Notes under the pieces: generated by a model | Database searches by the model: none | Seen by the model: the letters and a program-made list of their open reading frames with translations, nothing else | What the model was told of the DNA's origin: nothing | Assembly (NCBI RefSeq): GCF_902506295.1 | Contig: NZ_LR733312.1 | Span: 1,403,670 to 1,467,669 of the forward strand | Length of the DNA stretch: 64,000 nt | From: Luteimonas sp. 9C | GTDB lineage: Bacteria > Pseudomonadota > Gammaproteobacteria > Xanthomonadales > Xanthomonadaceae | Direction: 5' to 3' | Part shown: positions 8,547-17,194 of the stretch, piece after piece | How positions within the stretch are numbered: the stretch's first letter is position 1 | Layout: each line of letters begins with the position of its first letter | Program-made: the position numbers and the translations under genes

Positions 8547-9194
8547 ATGACAGACGCAACGCCAGGCGCCCGCGCCAAACGCCACAGCCGCCTTCGCACT
8601 GCCCTTGTCGCCAGTGTTCTCGCCTTCTCCGCAGCACCCGTTTTCGCAGGCCCAGGCCTTGCCGGCGACTCCGCCGACCAGATCGAAGCGACCACCTCGG
8701 TCGCCCGCGCGCTCACCACACCGACCGCGCAGCTCGCCCAGCCTGAAATGCTGCTGGCCAGCGACATCAACCAGCTCATTGCAATGGACGTCGACAAGCC
8801 GGTGCAGGCCGATGGCCGCGTCGAGGGCCTGCTCAAGCGCGCCCTGAGCTTCATCGGCACTCCCTACCGCTGGGGCGGCTCCAGCCCGGACAGCGGCTTC
8901 GACTGCAGCGGCCTCGTGGGTTACGTGTTCCGCACCGCGCTGGGCATCGACCTGCCGCGCGTCTCCCGCGACATGGCGCAGAACGGCGAGCGCGTCGAGC
9001 GCACCGCCCTGACCGCCGGCGACCTGGTGTTCTTCGGCCGTCGCGGCAACCGCATCGACCACGTCGGCATCTATCTGGGTGACGGCCGCTTCGTGCATGC
9101 CCCGCGCACCGGCAAGGACGTGATGGTCTCCGAGCTCGACTCGGGCTACTGGGCCAGCCGCTTCCAGTCCGCGCGCCGCGTCGCCGGCGTCTGA
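8547..9194 (+). CDS. NlpC/P60-family secreted peptidoglycan endopeptidase
   Basis: Predicted 215-residue exported peptidase. A basic N-terminus, hydrophobic stretch and AFSAAPVFA-G site suggest a Sec signal peptide cleaved near residue 35, with no lipobox, so the mature protein is periplasmic or secreted. About 55 residues of linker precede the NlpC/P60 domain, which has Cys in FDCSGLVGYVF and His in DHVGIYLGDGRFVHAP. The domain is close to that of the upstream lipoprotein, so this is a tandem duplication with diverged targeting. A GTG six bases upstream (8541) is an alternative start. A strong terminator follows at 9216. Confidence 0.88.
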   Translation: MTDATPGARAKRHSRLRTALVASVLAFSAAPVFAGPGLAGDSADQIEATTSVARALTTPTAQLAQPEMLLASDINQLIAMDVDKPVQADGRVEGLLKRALSFIGTPYRWGGSSPDSGFDCSGLVGYVFRTALGIDLPRVSRDMAQNGERVERTALTAGDLVFFGRRGNRIDHVGIYLGDGRFVHAPRTGKDVMVSELDSGYWASRFQSARRVAGV

Positions 9195-9215
9195 GGGTTG
9201 ATACCCTGACCCGGG

Positions 9216-9239
9216 AAGGCCGCCGAAAGGCGGCCTTTT
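9216..9239 (+). terminator. Rho-independent terminator after NlpC/P60 gene
   Basis: Nine-base-pair stem AAGGCCGCC/GGCGGCCTT with a GAAA tetraloop followed by TTTT, 21 bases after the stop codon at 9194. Confidence 0.85.
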
Positions 9240-9246
9240 GCTTTGT

Positions 9247-9278
9247 GGGAACAGCTTCTGTTCGCGGGAACAGCTTCT
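9247..9278. repeat. 13-base direct repeat pair
   Basis: GGGAACAGCTTCT occurs at 9247-9259 and again at 9266-9278, six bases apart, in the gap after the NlpC/P60 terminator. No function is evident. Confidence 0.6.
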
Positions 9279-9282
9279 CGAG

Positions 9283-9308
9283 GCCCTCCCCCGCTTGCGG
9301 GGGAGGGC
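9283..9308. repeat. 26-base near-perfect palindrome, intergenic repeat type
   Basis: Two 12-base arms (GCCCTCCCCCGC and its complement) separated by TT. C-rich/G-rich arms of this kind resemble the CCCTCTCCC-type intergenic elements found at 39552-39663 in this window. The resemblance is by eye. Confidence 0.6.
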
Positions 9309-9315
9309 TTTGGTC

Positions 9316-9379
9316 CTCCAGCACCTGACACCTCCAGCGCTTGATACTTCCAGCGCTAATACGTCCAAAGCCGGATACG
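9316..9379. repeat. Four degenerate 16-base tandem repeats
   Basis: Units at 9316-9331, 9332-9347, 9348-9363 and 9364-9379 share the pattern (C/T)TCCAGCGC-TGATAC with drift in the last unit. A partial fifth copy may start at 9380. It is non-coding and lies between convergent genes. Confidence 0.55.
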
Positions 9380-9427
9380 TCACCAGCGATGCAGGCTGAC
9401 ATCAGCCTTGCGCGAGCGCCGGAACAG

Positions 9428-9455
9428 AAAAAGGCCGCCCGAAGGCGGCCTTTTT
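9428..9455 (-). terminator. Terminator for rhlE (bidirectional in form)
   Basis: Twelve-base-pair stem AAAAAGGCCGCC/GGCGGCCTTTTT with a CGAA loop. On the minus strand it gives a GC stem followed by TTTTT, about 55 bases after the rhlE stop at 9510. It would work in both directions. Confidence 0.8.
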
Positions 9456-9509
9456 CATCAACGCGGATCGAACACGACCCGGACCGTCAGGCCCGCGCCG
9501 CGCTCTGCA

Positions 9510-10886
9510 TCACGCGCGGCTGTCGCGGCGTTCCTGCGGACGGCCGGCACCCGGACGGTGCTGCTTCGGGCCCGCGTGCGCATGCGCGCTGCGGTCCGCC
9601 GGCTTGCCGTGACCCCGGTTGCCCGGCTTGCGCGGAGCGCGCTCGCCACCGGGCTTCTGCTCGCCCATGCGTGCACCCGGACGACCGGCAGACGGCTGAC
9701 GACGCTGACCGCCACCGTTCTTCGGGATCGGCGTGTCGAGACGCACCGGCTGGCTGGGCTCGAAGCCGGGCACGGCGGTCAGGTCGATCTCGGCCTTGAG
9801 CATGCGCTGGATCTGGCGCAGCAGACCGCCCTCTTCTGGCGAGACCAGCGACAGCGCCTCACCCGTCGAACCGTTGCGGCCGGTGCGGCCGATCCGGTGC
9901 ACGTAGTCCTCGGCCACCATCGGCAGATCGTGGTTGATCACCAGCGGCAGGTTCGGAATGTCGAGACCGCGCGCCGCGACGTCGGTGGCGACCAGGATGC
10001 GGGCACGACCGGACTTGAACATGTCGAGCGCCTTCTGGCGCTGCGCCTGGCTCTTGTTGCCGTGGATCGCGACCGCCGGCAGGCCGGACTCCGCCAGCTG
10101 CTCGGCCAGACGATTGCAGCCGTGCTTGGTCTTGCCGAACACCAGCACCTGGTCGGTGTGGCGCTTGGACAGCAGGTCGACCAGCAGATCACGCTTGCGG
10201 CTGTTGTCGACCGGATGCGCGCGGTGCGCGATGGTGTCGGCGATCGTGCTGTTCTGCGCGACCTGCACCTGCTGCGGATCGCGCATGAACTCCAGCGCCA
10301 TCGCCTTGATGCGCGGCTCGAACGTGGCCGAGAACAGCAGCGTCTGACGCTGCTTCGGCACGCGGTTCATGATGCGCTTCATCTGCGGCAGGAAGCCCAT
10401 ATCGAGCATGCGGTCGGCTTCGTCCAGCACCAGCACCTCGACGGCGTCGAGCTTGGCGTGGCCGCTGTCCATATGGTCGAGCAGGCGACCGGGGCAGGCG
10501 ATCAGCACGTCCACGCCACGGCGCAGGTTGTCGATCTGCGGCTGCATGCCGGCGCCGCCGAAGATAGTCGTGACGTTCAGACGCAGGTGGCGGCCGTAGG
10601 TCTTGAGGTTGTCGGCCACCTGCACCGCGAGCTCGCGGGTCGGCACCAGGATCAGCGCGCGCGGCTTGCGCGGGCCCTTGGGCGGCGTTTCCTTGGCGAG
10701 ACGCTGCAGCAGCGGCAGACCGAACGCAGCGGTTTTGCCGGTGCCGGTCTGGGCGCCGCCCAGGACGTCGTTGCCGCCGAGGATCAGCGGAATAGCCTGC
10801 GCCTGGATCGGCGTCGGCGTGTTGTAGTCGTTGTCGGCGAGCGCGCGCAGCAGCGCGGGCGACAGCCCGAGGTCTTCAAAGGTCAT
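9510..10886 (-). CDS. rhlE: DEAD-box ATP-dependent RNA helicase, RhlE type
   Basis: Predicted 458-residue cytosolic RNA helicase involved in RNA remodelling, ribosome assembly or cold response. All core motifs are visible: Q motif near TPTPIQAQAIP, AQTGTGKT, PTRELAVQV, DEADRMLDMGF, FSAT, HGNKSQ, VATDVAARGLDIP and HRIGRTGR. The two RecA domains span about residues 1-370; the last 80 residues are a basic, Gly/Arg/Pro-rich tail typical of RhlE. The start is fixed by an AAGGAGT ribosome-binding site at 10894-10900, eight bases before the ATG. The reading frame continues upstream to 11300 but that part looks non-coding. Confidence 0.93.
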   Translation of the reverse strand: MTFEDLGLSPALLRALADNDYNTPTPIQAQAIPLILGGNDVLGGAQTGTGKTAAFGLPLLQRLAKETPPKGPRKPRALILVPTRELAVQVADNLKTYGRHLRLNVTTIFGGAGMQPQIDNLRRGVDVLIACPGRLLDHMDSGHAKLDAVEVLVLDEADRMLDMGFLPQMKRIMNRVPKQRQTLLFSATFEPRIKAMALEFMRDPQQVQVAQNSTIADTIAHRAHPVDNSRKRDLLVDLLSKRHTDQVLVFGKTKHGCNRLAEQLAESGLPAVAIHGNKSQAQRQKALDMFKSGRARILVATDVAARGLDIPNLPLVINHDLPMVAEDYVHRIGRTGRNGSTGEALSLVSPEEGGLLRQIQRMLKAEIDLTAVPGFEPSQPVRLDTPIPKNGGGQRRQPSAGRPGARMGEQKPGGERAPRKPGNRGHGKPADRSAHAHAGPKQHRPGAGRPQERRDSRA

Positions 10887-11329
10887 GCTTGGAACTCCTT
10901 GCGCTTCCGCACGCCACCGCCTGCGAATCGTGCGGACGCACGAACACCGGGACGGACACGCTGGGAAGTCTTGCTCGGAGCTATCCACAAACCGCGCTGC
11001 GAGCAATGATGAAACGGCTGCCGGATGCTCCGGGCCGTGGTCTGCGCGACGAAAGACGTGCGGGATAAGTCCGCACGGATCAGGAATCGATCGATGCGGC
11101 AGGCGTACCAGGATCGTATCTGCCGGCGCGGAGCGCGTCGGACAGGGGCAGCCGTGTTGCAGAACGGGGCAGAGTCTACGCCAATTCAGGCTGCGGCTCC
11201 AGTCACGTTGCGCACGCCGCGACAGCCGGCGCTCAGCCGCAGCGGCCTCGCCTCCGTGCGGGCCCCGCGGATGCTGGGCGGTGGTCCGGCGCTGTGTCAC
11301 CCTTCACGCATCCTCCACTGGACGCAGCC
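10887..11329. other. Divergent intergenic region between rhlE and doxX-like gene
   Basis: These 443 bases hold no convincing gene in either strand. Apart from the rhlE ribosome-binding site at 10894-10900 I see no clear promoter, hairpin or repeat. The length leaves room for a long rhlE leader, which is known for some cold-regulated helicase genes, but no sequence mark confirms that here. Confidence 0.4.
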
Positions 11330-11692
11330 ATGGCCTTCCGTTCCAGCACGCCCACGCCGCCGATGCTGCTCGCGCGCGTGCTGATGGCCAGTCTGTTCAT
11401 CGTGCTCGGTGGCTGGCGGGTCTGGGGCGCGCTCAATGGCCTGCCGCTCGCCAACGCCACGCTGGTGCTCAGTGTGGGCGAGCTGGTGCTGGGCCTGCTG
11501 CTGCTCGGCGGCTGGCGCCTGCGCGGGGTCGCGCTGGCCGCCGCGGCGCTGATGGTCGCCGACGCCTTGCTCTCGCATCCAGTCTGGTCGACGCGCGCGG
11601 CTGCGCTCGACGGCCAGCTGCTCCACTTCATGAAGAACATCGCGCTCGCCGGCGGCTTCCTGCTGTTGTCGGCGACCGCGTCCAGGAAATAA
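11330..11692 (+). CDS. DoxX-family small membrane protein
   Basis: Predicted 120-residue inner-membrane protein with four hydrophobic helices (about residues 12-30, 42-62, 66-84, 98-117). The first helix, LLARVLMASLFIVLGGWRVW, and the helix spacing are typical of the DoxX family, whose members include thiosulfate:quinone oxidoreductase subunits and redox-stress membrane proteins. The ATG at 11330 is preferred over one 12 codons upstream because it directly precedes the conserved part. The gene ends 3 bases before the Kef-type transporter start, so the two are almost certainly co-transcribed. DoxX may be a redox partner or sensor for the transporter; that is inference. Confidence 0.78.
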   Translation: MAFRSSTPTPPMLLARVLMASLFIVLGGWRVWGALNGLPLANATLVLSVGELVLGLLLLGGWRLRGVALAAAALMVADALLSHPVWSTRAAALDGQLLHFMKNIALAGGFLLLSATASRK

Positions 11693-11695
11693 GCC

Positions 11696-13552
11696 ATGGC
11701 CACCGAGGCCCACGAAACCACCAGCCAGCTGATCCAGGTCGTCGCGCTGCTGGGCGCGGCCGTTGTCGCGGTGCCGCTGTTCCGCAAGCTCCGGCTCGGC
11801 TCGGTGCTCGGGTATCTGGCCGCGGGCTTGGCGATCGGGCCGTTCGGCTTCGGCTGGTTTTCCGATCCGCAATCGATCCTGCACGTCGCCGAGCTCGGCG
11901 TAGTGATGTTCCTGTTCGTCATCGGCCTGGAAATGCGGCCCTCGCACCTGTGGAGTCTGCGCCGGCAGATCTTCGGGCTCGGCGCGCTGCAGATCGTCTT
12001 GAGCATCACCGCGCTCACCCTGCTCGGCAAGGCATTCGGTTTTCCGTGGCCGATCGCGTTCGTCGGCGCCGCGGGGTTCGTGATGACCTCGACCGCGGTG
12101 GTGATGCAGCTGCTGTCGGAGCGCGGCGAGACCGCCCTGCCCCATGGCCAGAAGATCGTCTCGGTGCTGCTGTTCGAGGACCTGCTGATCGTGCCGCTGC
12201 TCGCGCTGCTCGCGTTCCTGGCACCGACGCCCGAGACCGCGGCCGACGCGCCCTCGCGCTGGACCTCGATCGCGATCGGCATCGGCTCGCTGGTGGCGCT
12301 GATCGTCGCCGGCATCTACCTGCTCAACCCGATGTTCCGCATCCTCGCCGCGGCCAAGGCGCGCGAGGTCATGACCGCGGCCGCGTTGCTGGTGGTGCTC
12401 GGCGCGGCGCTGCTGATGCAGCTCGGCGGCCTGTCGATGGCGATGGGCGCGTTCCTCGCGGGTGTGCTGCTGTCGGAGTCCTCGTTCCGGCACCAGATCG
12501 AAGCCGACATCGAACCCTTCCGCGGCATCCTGCTGGGCCTGTTCTTCCTCGGCGTCGGCATGGCGCTGAACCTGACGGTGGTCGCGGCGCACTGGCCGTT
12601 GATCGTCGGCGGCGTGTGTGCGGCGATGGCGACCAAGGCGCTGTGCATCTACCTCGTCGCGCGCGTGACGCGCAGTTCGCATCCCGAGGCGCTGGAGCGC
12701 GCGGTGCTGATGGCGCAGGGCGGCGAGTTCGCGTTCGTGCTGTTCTCCACCGCGGCGGCGACCGGCCTGATCGACGCCGAGGTCAACGCGAACCTCACCG
12801 CGATCGTCGTGCTGTCGATGGCGCTGACACCGCTGGTCGTGTTGATGACCCAGCGCTTCATCGTCAAGGCCAGGGCCACGCGGCCGGACGACGTGGAAGA
12901 CGTCGCGGACCAGAGCGGCAGCGTGCTGATCATCGGTTTCGGCCGCTTCGGCCAGGTCATGAGCCAGTCGCTGCTGGCGCGCAATGTCGATGTCACGATC
13001 ATCGACACCGACATCGAGATGATCCAGAGCGCCGCCGAGTTCGGCTTCAAGGTCTACTACGGCGACGGCACCCGCCTCGACGTGTTGCACGCATCGGGCG
13101 CCCGCACCGCGCGGGCGATCGCGATCTGCATCGACGACCGCGCCGCCGCCGACCGCATCGTCGAACTGGCCCGGCACGAGTTCGCCCAGGCCAAGCTGAT
13201 GGTGCGCGCGTTCGACCGCGCGCATGCACTCAAGCTCGTCAATGCCGGGGTGGACGTGCAGGTGCGCGAGACCTTCGAGTCGGCAGTGCAGTTCGGCGCC
13301 GCGGTGCTGCGCGAGCTCGGCGTGCCGGAAGAAGACGCCGACGCGATCGCCACCCAGGTCCGCCGCCTCGATGCCGAGCGCTTCGAACTGGAAACCGCCA
13401 GCAACGACACCCGCGCCGGCATTCCGCTGATCATCAAGAACACGAACACGCCGGGCCCCAAACCGACCCCGCTGACGCGCCCGCGGCGCGAGAGCAGGCG
13501 GCTCAACGATGTCGCGGCGGCACCGCCCGGGCCCGACGCCCCGGCGGCCTAA
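11696..13552 (+). CDS. Kef-type potassium/proton antiporter (KefB/KefC family)
   Basis: Predicted 618-residue CPA2 cation:proton antiporter, expected to release potassium and acidify the cytosol during electrophile stress. Residues 1-390 form about 12 helices of the Na/H-exchanger fold (GLEMRPSHLW, FEDLLIVPLL). Residues about 405-525 are an RCK/TrkA-N domain with the nucleotide motif IIGFGRFGQVM, where glutathione adducts act in KefC. A poorly conserved, proline-rich tail follows. No KefF/KefG quinone-reductase subunit gene is adjacent; a DoxX-like gene takes that place. KefB and KefC cannot be separated by eye. Confidence 0.88.
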   Translation: MATEAHETTSQLIQVVALLGAAVVAVPLFRKLRLGSVLGYLAAGLAIGPFGFGWFSDPQSILHVAELGVVMFLFVIGLEMRPSHLWSLRRQIFGLGALQIVLSITALTLLGKAFGFPWPIAFVGAAGFVMTSTAVVMQLLSERGETALPHGQKIVSVLLFEDLLIVPLLALLAFLAPTPETAADAPSRWTSIAIGIGSLVALIVAGIYLLNPMFRILAAAKAREVMTAAALLVVLGAALLMQLGGLSMAMGAFLAGVLLSESSFRHQIEADIEPFRGILLGLFFLGVGMALNLTVVAAHWPLIVGGVCAAMATKALCIYLVARVTRSSHPEALERAVLMAQGGEFAFVLFSTAAATGLIDAEVNANLTAIVVLSMALTPLVVLMTQRFIVKARATRPDDVEDVADQSGSVLIIGFGRFGQVMSQSLLARNVDVTIIDTDIEMIQSAAEFGFKVYYGDGTRLDVLHASGARTARAIAICIDDRAAADRIVELARHEFAQAKLMVRAFDRAHALKLVNAGVDVQVRETFESAVQFGAAVLRELGVPEEDADAIATQVRRLDAERFELETASNDTRAGIPLIIKNTNTPGPKPTPLTRPRRESRRLNDVAAAPPGPDAPAA

Positions 13553-13562
13553 TCGTGGACAT

Positions 13563-13589
13563 CCGGGGCAATGCATTGCATCGCCCCGG
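13563..13589. terminator. Hairpin between convergent genes
   Basis: Seven-base-pair stem CCGGGGC/GCCCCGG around a 13-base loop, overlapping a perfect 12-base palindrome (GCAATGCATTGC, 13568-13579). It lies between the Kef stop and the M1-fusion stop. There is no T tract, so terminator function is only plausible. Confidence 0.35.
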
Positions 13590-13599
13590 AGCCTGACCG

Positions 13600-16500
13600 C
13601 TACAGCGTCACCCGCCGCCGGTTGTCCGACGAGACCCGGTCGATCAGCTTGTTGTAGGGATCGAAGCCGGCCTCGAACGGCGCCTCGTCGACCGTCACCG
13701 TGATCACCGGATCGGCGGTCGTGATGTGGTGGCGCTCCAGGTACAGCACTTTCTCGTCACGTTCCTTGCCCGACGGCCCGCGTGCAAATACGCCGACCTC
13801 GATCCAGTCGTCGAGCACGCCCGCTGTCTCGCGACCGGTGCCATCGGCGTAGCGCTTGGCCGCGTGCAGAGTCAGCGTGACGTCATAGCGGCCATCGTCG
13901 CGACGCTTCGCCGCGGTCGCCACGACCCGGTTGTCGTAGAAACTCATCGTCTCGAACAGGTCGGTGATCAGCGTCTGCTGGTCGGGGCGCGCTTCGGCAC
14001 GGATGTAGTCCAGCAGTTCGCGCGACGTCGTGTACGGCGGCTGCTGGTAGGCCTTGTCCTCGAGGAACCGCTTGAGCGCGCGATTGAGCGCGGCCTCGCC
14101 CATCTCCTCGCGCAGGCGATAGAACACCAGCGAGCCCTTCTGGTAGTGGATGTACTGCTGGTTCTCCACCCGGTAGAGCGGCAGTTCCTCCAGACGCTCG
14201 CCGCCGCGGCCGCCGAGATACCGGTCCAGTTCGTACTTCAGGAACTGGCGCATGCGCGGCCGCCCGTATTCCTGCTCCATCACCATCAGCGCCGAGTACT
14301 GCGACAGGGATTCGGACAGCATCGTCGCGCCCTGCACGTTCGCGCCGATCACCTGATGTGCCCACCACTGGTGCGCGACCTCGTGCGCGGTGACGTAGAA
14401 CACGTAGTCGAGCTTGTCAGCGTCACGCAGATCGGCAATGAAGCCGATCGACTCCGAGTACGGCACCGTGTTCGCGAACGCCTGGGCGAAGCTGCCGTAG
14501 CCCGGGAACTCGATGATGCGCAACTGGCGGTGCTGGTACGGCGTGAAGTTGGCCTCGTAATACACCAGCGACTTCTGCGTCGCCTCGATCATCCGGTCGA
14601 CGTTGAACGGATGCTTGGAATCGAAATACACCTCGATCGGAATGTCCTTGTACATGCCCTTGCGGACGTCCCAGCGCGCGGACAGGAAGGCGTAGAAATT
14701 CAGCATCGGGCGATCCATCGCGTAGCTGAAGCAGCGACGCCCGTCGCGTTCGAACTCGCGCTCGATGTAGCCCGGTGCCAGCGCGATCTGGTCGGGCGCG
14801 GTGCAGATCGTGGTGCTGAAATCGATCCAGTCGGCGTCGTCGGTCAGATAGGTGTTCGCGCGGGCGGCTTCGTCCTCGAGCTTAGGCATGCGTCGCGGCT
14901 CGCCAAGGTCACGCTTGCGCCGCTCGTTGCGGTCGCTGATCTCGGCGCGCGCGTTGTAACCGAACTGCGGAAACATGCCGCTGTTGAAGAAGCTGCCGTT
15001 CTCGACGAACTGCGTCTGCGCCTGGGTGCTGGTGATGCCGGTCGGATGGAAGTCGACCCTGAAGCGGAACTCGCGCGTCTCGCCCGGCGCCAGCGGTGTG
15101 GCGAGCCGGTAGATGCGATAGCCCAGCGACTCGTCGTGCTTGGCGAGCGTCTGCCCACCGAGATCCACGTCGACCAGCGCACGGTCGTCGCTCATGCCGA
15201 TGTGCACGTCGGTGATCGGCCCGGCATGCGGGTTGCGCACGGTGTAGACCAGCGTGCCGGTCATCGATTGCGTTTCGGGGCGCAGGTCGATGTCCGAGCG
15301 GCTCGCGATGATGCGCGGCTGCGGCAACGACTCGTACTGCTTGTAGTCGCGCTCGTAGCGGGCCTGCAGATCGAGCTGGCCATCGGGCGAGACGAAATCG
15401 TTGCGGACGTTGGTGTTCCAGAACAGCACGCCACCGACCGCTGCGAACACGAGTACCGCCGCCGCGAACGCCAGGCCGAGGCCGCCACGCAACTGCGCAC
15501 GCATGCCGGCCAAACGCTGGCGCCAGCCACCATCCACGCCGCGCACCCACAACGCCGCCGCGAGCAGCAACAGCGCTGCGACGAACAGACCCCAATAGCC
15601 CTGGAATGCCAGCTGGCCGGCGAGGAAGTGCCCGTACCCGTTCATGTCGGAATACGGCGCGTTCGGCCACGCGCCGATCGTGTAGAGGTTGTGGGTGAAG
15701 TCGAGCATGCCGAGCACGGTCTGGGCGACGAGCACCAGCACCAGCAGGCCGTAGCCGATGAACTTGTTGTTGGCGAAGACCTGCAACGCCAGCGCCAGCC
15801 CGCCCATGATCACGTAGGGAATCGAGTCGAACACCAGCGCCTGCGCGTAGACCAGCGGCTCAAGCTGCACGCTGCCCTTGAACAGCTGGATCGTCATCGC
15901 CATTGCCATGCCGATCATCTGGAACAGCGCGATCACCACCAGCAGGGTCAGGAACTTCGCCAGCAGCGGAATGCGGTTGGGCACCGGCATCGCGTCGACC
16001 ACTTCGTTGAGCTTGGCGCTGCGCTCCTTCCACACCAGTTCACCGGCGTAGAACATCACCACGATCAGCAGCAGGAAGCTGTAGCTGCCGCGCAGCGCAT
16101 CGAGCATCTGCGAGGTGACCGGATAGACCGACGTGCCATACATCGATTGCTGGAACAGCGCAGACGGCACGAAGTTGAGGATGCCGAACAGCAGCATCAC
16201 CAGGAACGGCACACTGCGCAGCACGCCGGCGGTGTCGAAGCGCACCTGTCGCCAGGTCTGTGACCACGCGGTCGCCGCGCCGAACACCGGCTGCACACGG
16301 ATCGGTGCGCGCGACGGCACGACCGCCGCCACCGTGGCTGGCGGCGGCACGCGGAGGCGTTTGAACAGGTTGCGCCCGGTGCCGCTGCGTTCGGTCCGGA
16401 AGAGTGCGAAGGTCGCCGCGAACAGCGCCAGTGACACGCCCAGCCACAGCGCACGGTTGGCGAGCATGTACCCGGCCAGTGCTGGCAGGCCGGAATTGCG

Positions 16501-17181
16501 TTCCTCGGCCGACCAGTACCGCACCGTGCGCGACAGCGCGCGCGCGCCCAGCGGTTCGACCAGCGTCGCCAGCCAGATGTTCTCGATGTCCTTGATCAGC
16601 GTCGCGCTGACGCCGTACACCACGAAGAAAGCCAGCACGCCGATGTAGACCCACAGGATCGAACGCGTGGTGACCGCCAGCAACGCCAGCAATGCGGTGA
16701 CGAAGAGCAGGTTTGGCAGCACAAGCACACCGAGCGACCACACATACGGCTGCAACGACGCCGGCCCCAGGCGTGCGGGATCGATCCACGGCATGAACTG
16801 CGCGACGAACAGCCCGATGGCGATGACGGCGAACACGGCCAGGCTCGCCAGCAGGGCTGCACCGATGCGGCCGAGCAGGTAGTCGCGCCGGCGCACAGGC
16901 CCCGAGAACAGCAGGTCCGCGGTGCCCTGCTCGAAATCGCGCAGCAGCGCGGTGCTGACGAAGATCGGCACGATCAGCATCGTCAGCAGGGTGAACGCGC
17001 CGAAAAGCTGCGCGACGACGACCGGCGCGTTGCGATGCACGTTGCCGATCGCGCCGCCGATCTGCACGGCGTCGCTGGAGGCGGCGCCGAACCCGAGCAG
17101 CGCGAACAGGACCGCGAGGAACCAGAGCAGCGGCGAGCGGAGCTGCTGGCGCAGCTCGAAACGGAAGAATTCGAGAATCAT
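13600..17181 (-). CDS. ABC transporter permease fused to M1 aminopeptidase domain
   Basis: Predicted 1193-residue protein joining two ABC-2-type permease halves to a peptidase. Residues 1-300 and about 340-615 each contain about six helices; a further helix near 640 leads into a large periplasmic part. The M1-type zinc site is HEVAHQWW (His933, Glu934, His937) with Glu957 as the likely third ligand, one residue later than the usual HExxH-x18-E spacing. The matching ATPase gene is 13 bases upstream. Homologous fusions occur in Bacteroidetes and xanthomonads; the transported substrate is not known. The domain order suggests peptide handling at the outer face of the membrane. Confidence 0.88.
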   Translation of the reverse strand: MILEFFRFELRQQLRSPLLWFLAVLFALLGFGAASSDAVQIGGAIGNVHRNAPVVVAQLFGAFTLLTMLIVPIFVSTALLRDFEQGTADLLFSGPVRRRDYLLGRIGAALLASLAVFAVIAIGLFVAQFMPWIDPARLGPASLQPYVWSLGVLVLPNLLFVTALLALLAVTTRSILWVYIGVLAFFVVYGVSATLIKDIENIWLATLVEPLGARALSRTVRYWSAEERNSGLPALAGYMLANRALWLGVSLALFAATFALFRTERSGTGRNLFKRLRVPPPATVAAVVPSRAPIRVQPVFGAATAWSQTWRQVRFDTAGVLRSVPFLVMLLFGILNFVPSALFQQSMYGTSVYPVTSQMLDALRGSYSFLLLIVVMFYAGELVWKERSAKLNEVVDAMPVPNRIPLLAKFLTLLVVIALFQMIGMAMAMTIQLFKGSVQLEPLVYAQALVFDSIPYVIMGGLALALQVFANNKFIGYGLLVLVLVAQTVLGMLDFTHNLYTIGAWPNAPYSDMNGYGHFLAGQLAFQGYWGLFVAALLLLAAALWVRGVDGGWRQRLAGMRAQLRGGLGLAFAAAVLVFAAVGGVLFWNTNVRNDFVSPDGQLDLQARYERDYKQYESLPQPRIIASRSDIDLRPETQSMTGTLVYTVRNPHAGPITDVHIGMSDDRALVDVDLGGQTLAKHDESLGYRIYRLATPLAPGETREFRFRVDFHPTGITSTQAQTQFVENGSFFNSGMFPQFGYNARAEISDRNERRKRDLGEPRRMPKLEDEAARANTYLTDDADWIDFSTTICTAPDQIALAPGYIEREFERDGRRCFSYAMDRPMLNFYAFLSARWDVRKGMYKDIPIEVYFDSKHPFNVDRMIEATQKSLVYYEANFTPYQHRQLRIIEFPGYGSFAQAFANTVPYSESIGFIADLRDADKLDYVFYVTAHEVAHQWWAHQVIGANVQGATMLSESLSQYSALMVMEQEYGRPRMRQFLKYELDRYLGGRGGERLEELPLYRVENQQYIHYQKGSLVFYRLREEMGEAALNRALKRFLEDKAYQQPPYTTSRELLDYIRAEARPDQQTLITDLFETMSFYDNRVVATAAKRRDDGRYDVTLTLHAAKRYADGTGRETAGVLDDWIEVGVFARGPSGKERDEKVLYLERHHITTADPVITVTVDEAPFEAGFDPYNKLIDRVSSDNRRRVTL

Positions 17182-17194
17182 GGCGGGCTCCGGC

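Larger units (their letters stand above)
9195..9509. other. Repeat-rich convergent intergenic region
   Basis: No gene is visible between the convergent NlpC/P60 and rhlE genes. The stretch holds two terminator hairpins, a 13-base direct repeat (9247-9259 and 9266-9278), a near-perfect 26-base palindrome (9283-9308) and four degenerate 16-base tandem units (9316-9379). These are listed separately. Confidence 0.6.

Noticed and set aside
10831-13596. 921-codon plus-strand frame over the Kef gene
   Set aside because: It is a shifted-frame shadow of doxX and the Kef transporter, Arg-rich with no helices or motifs.
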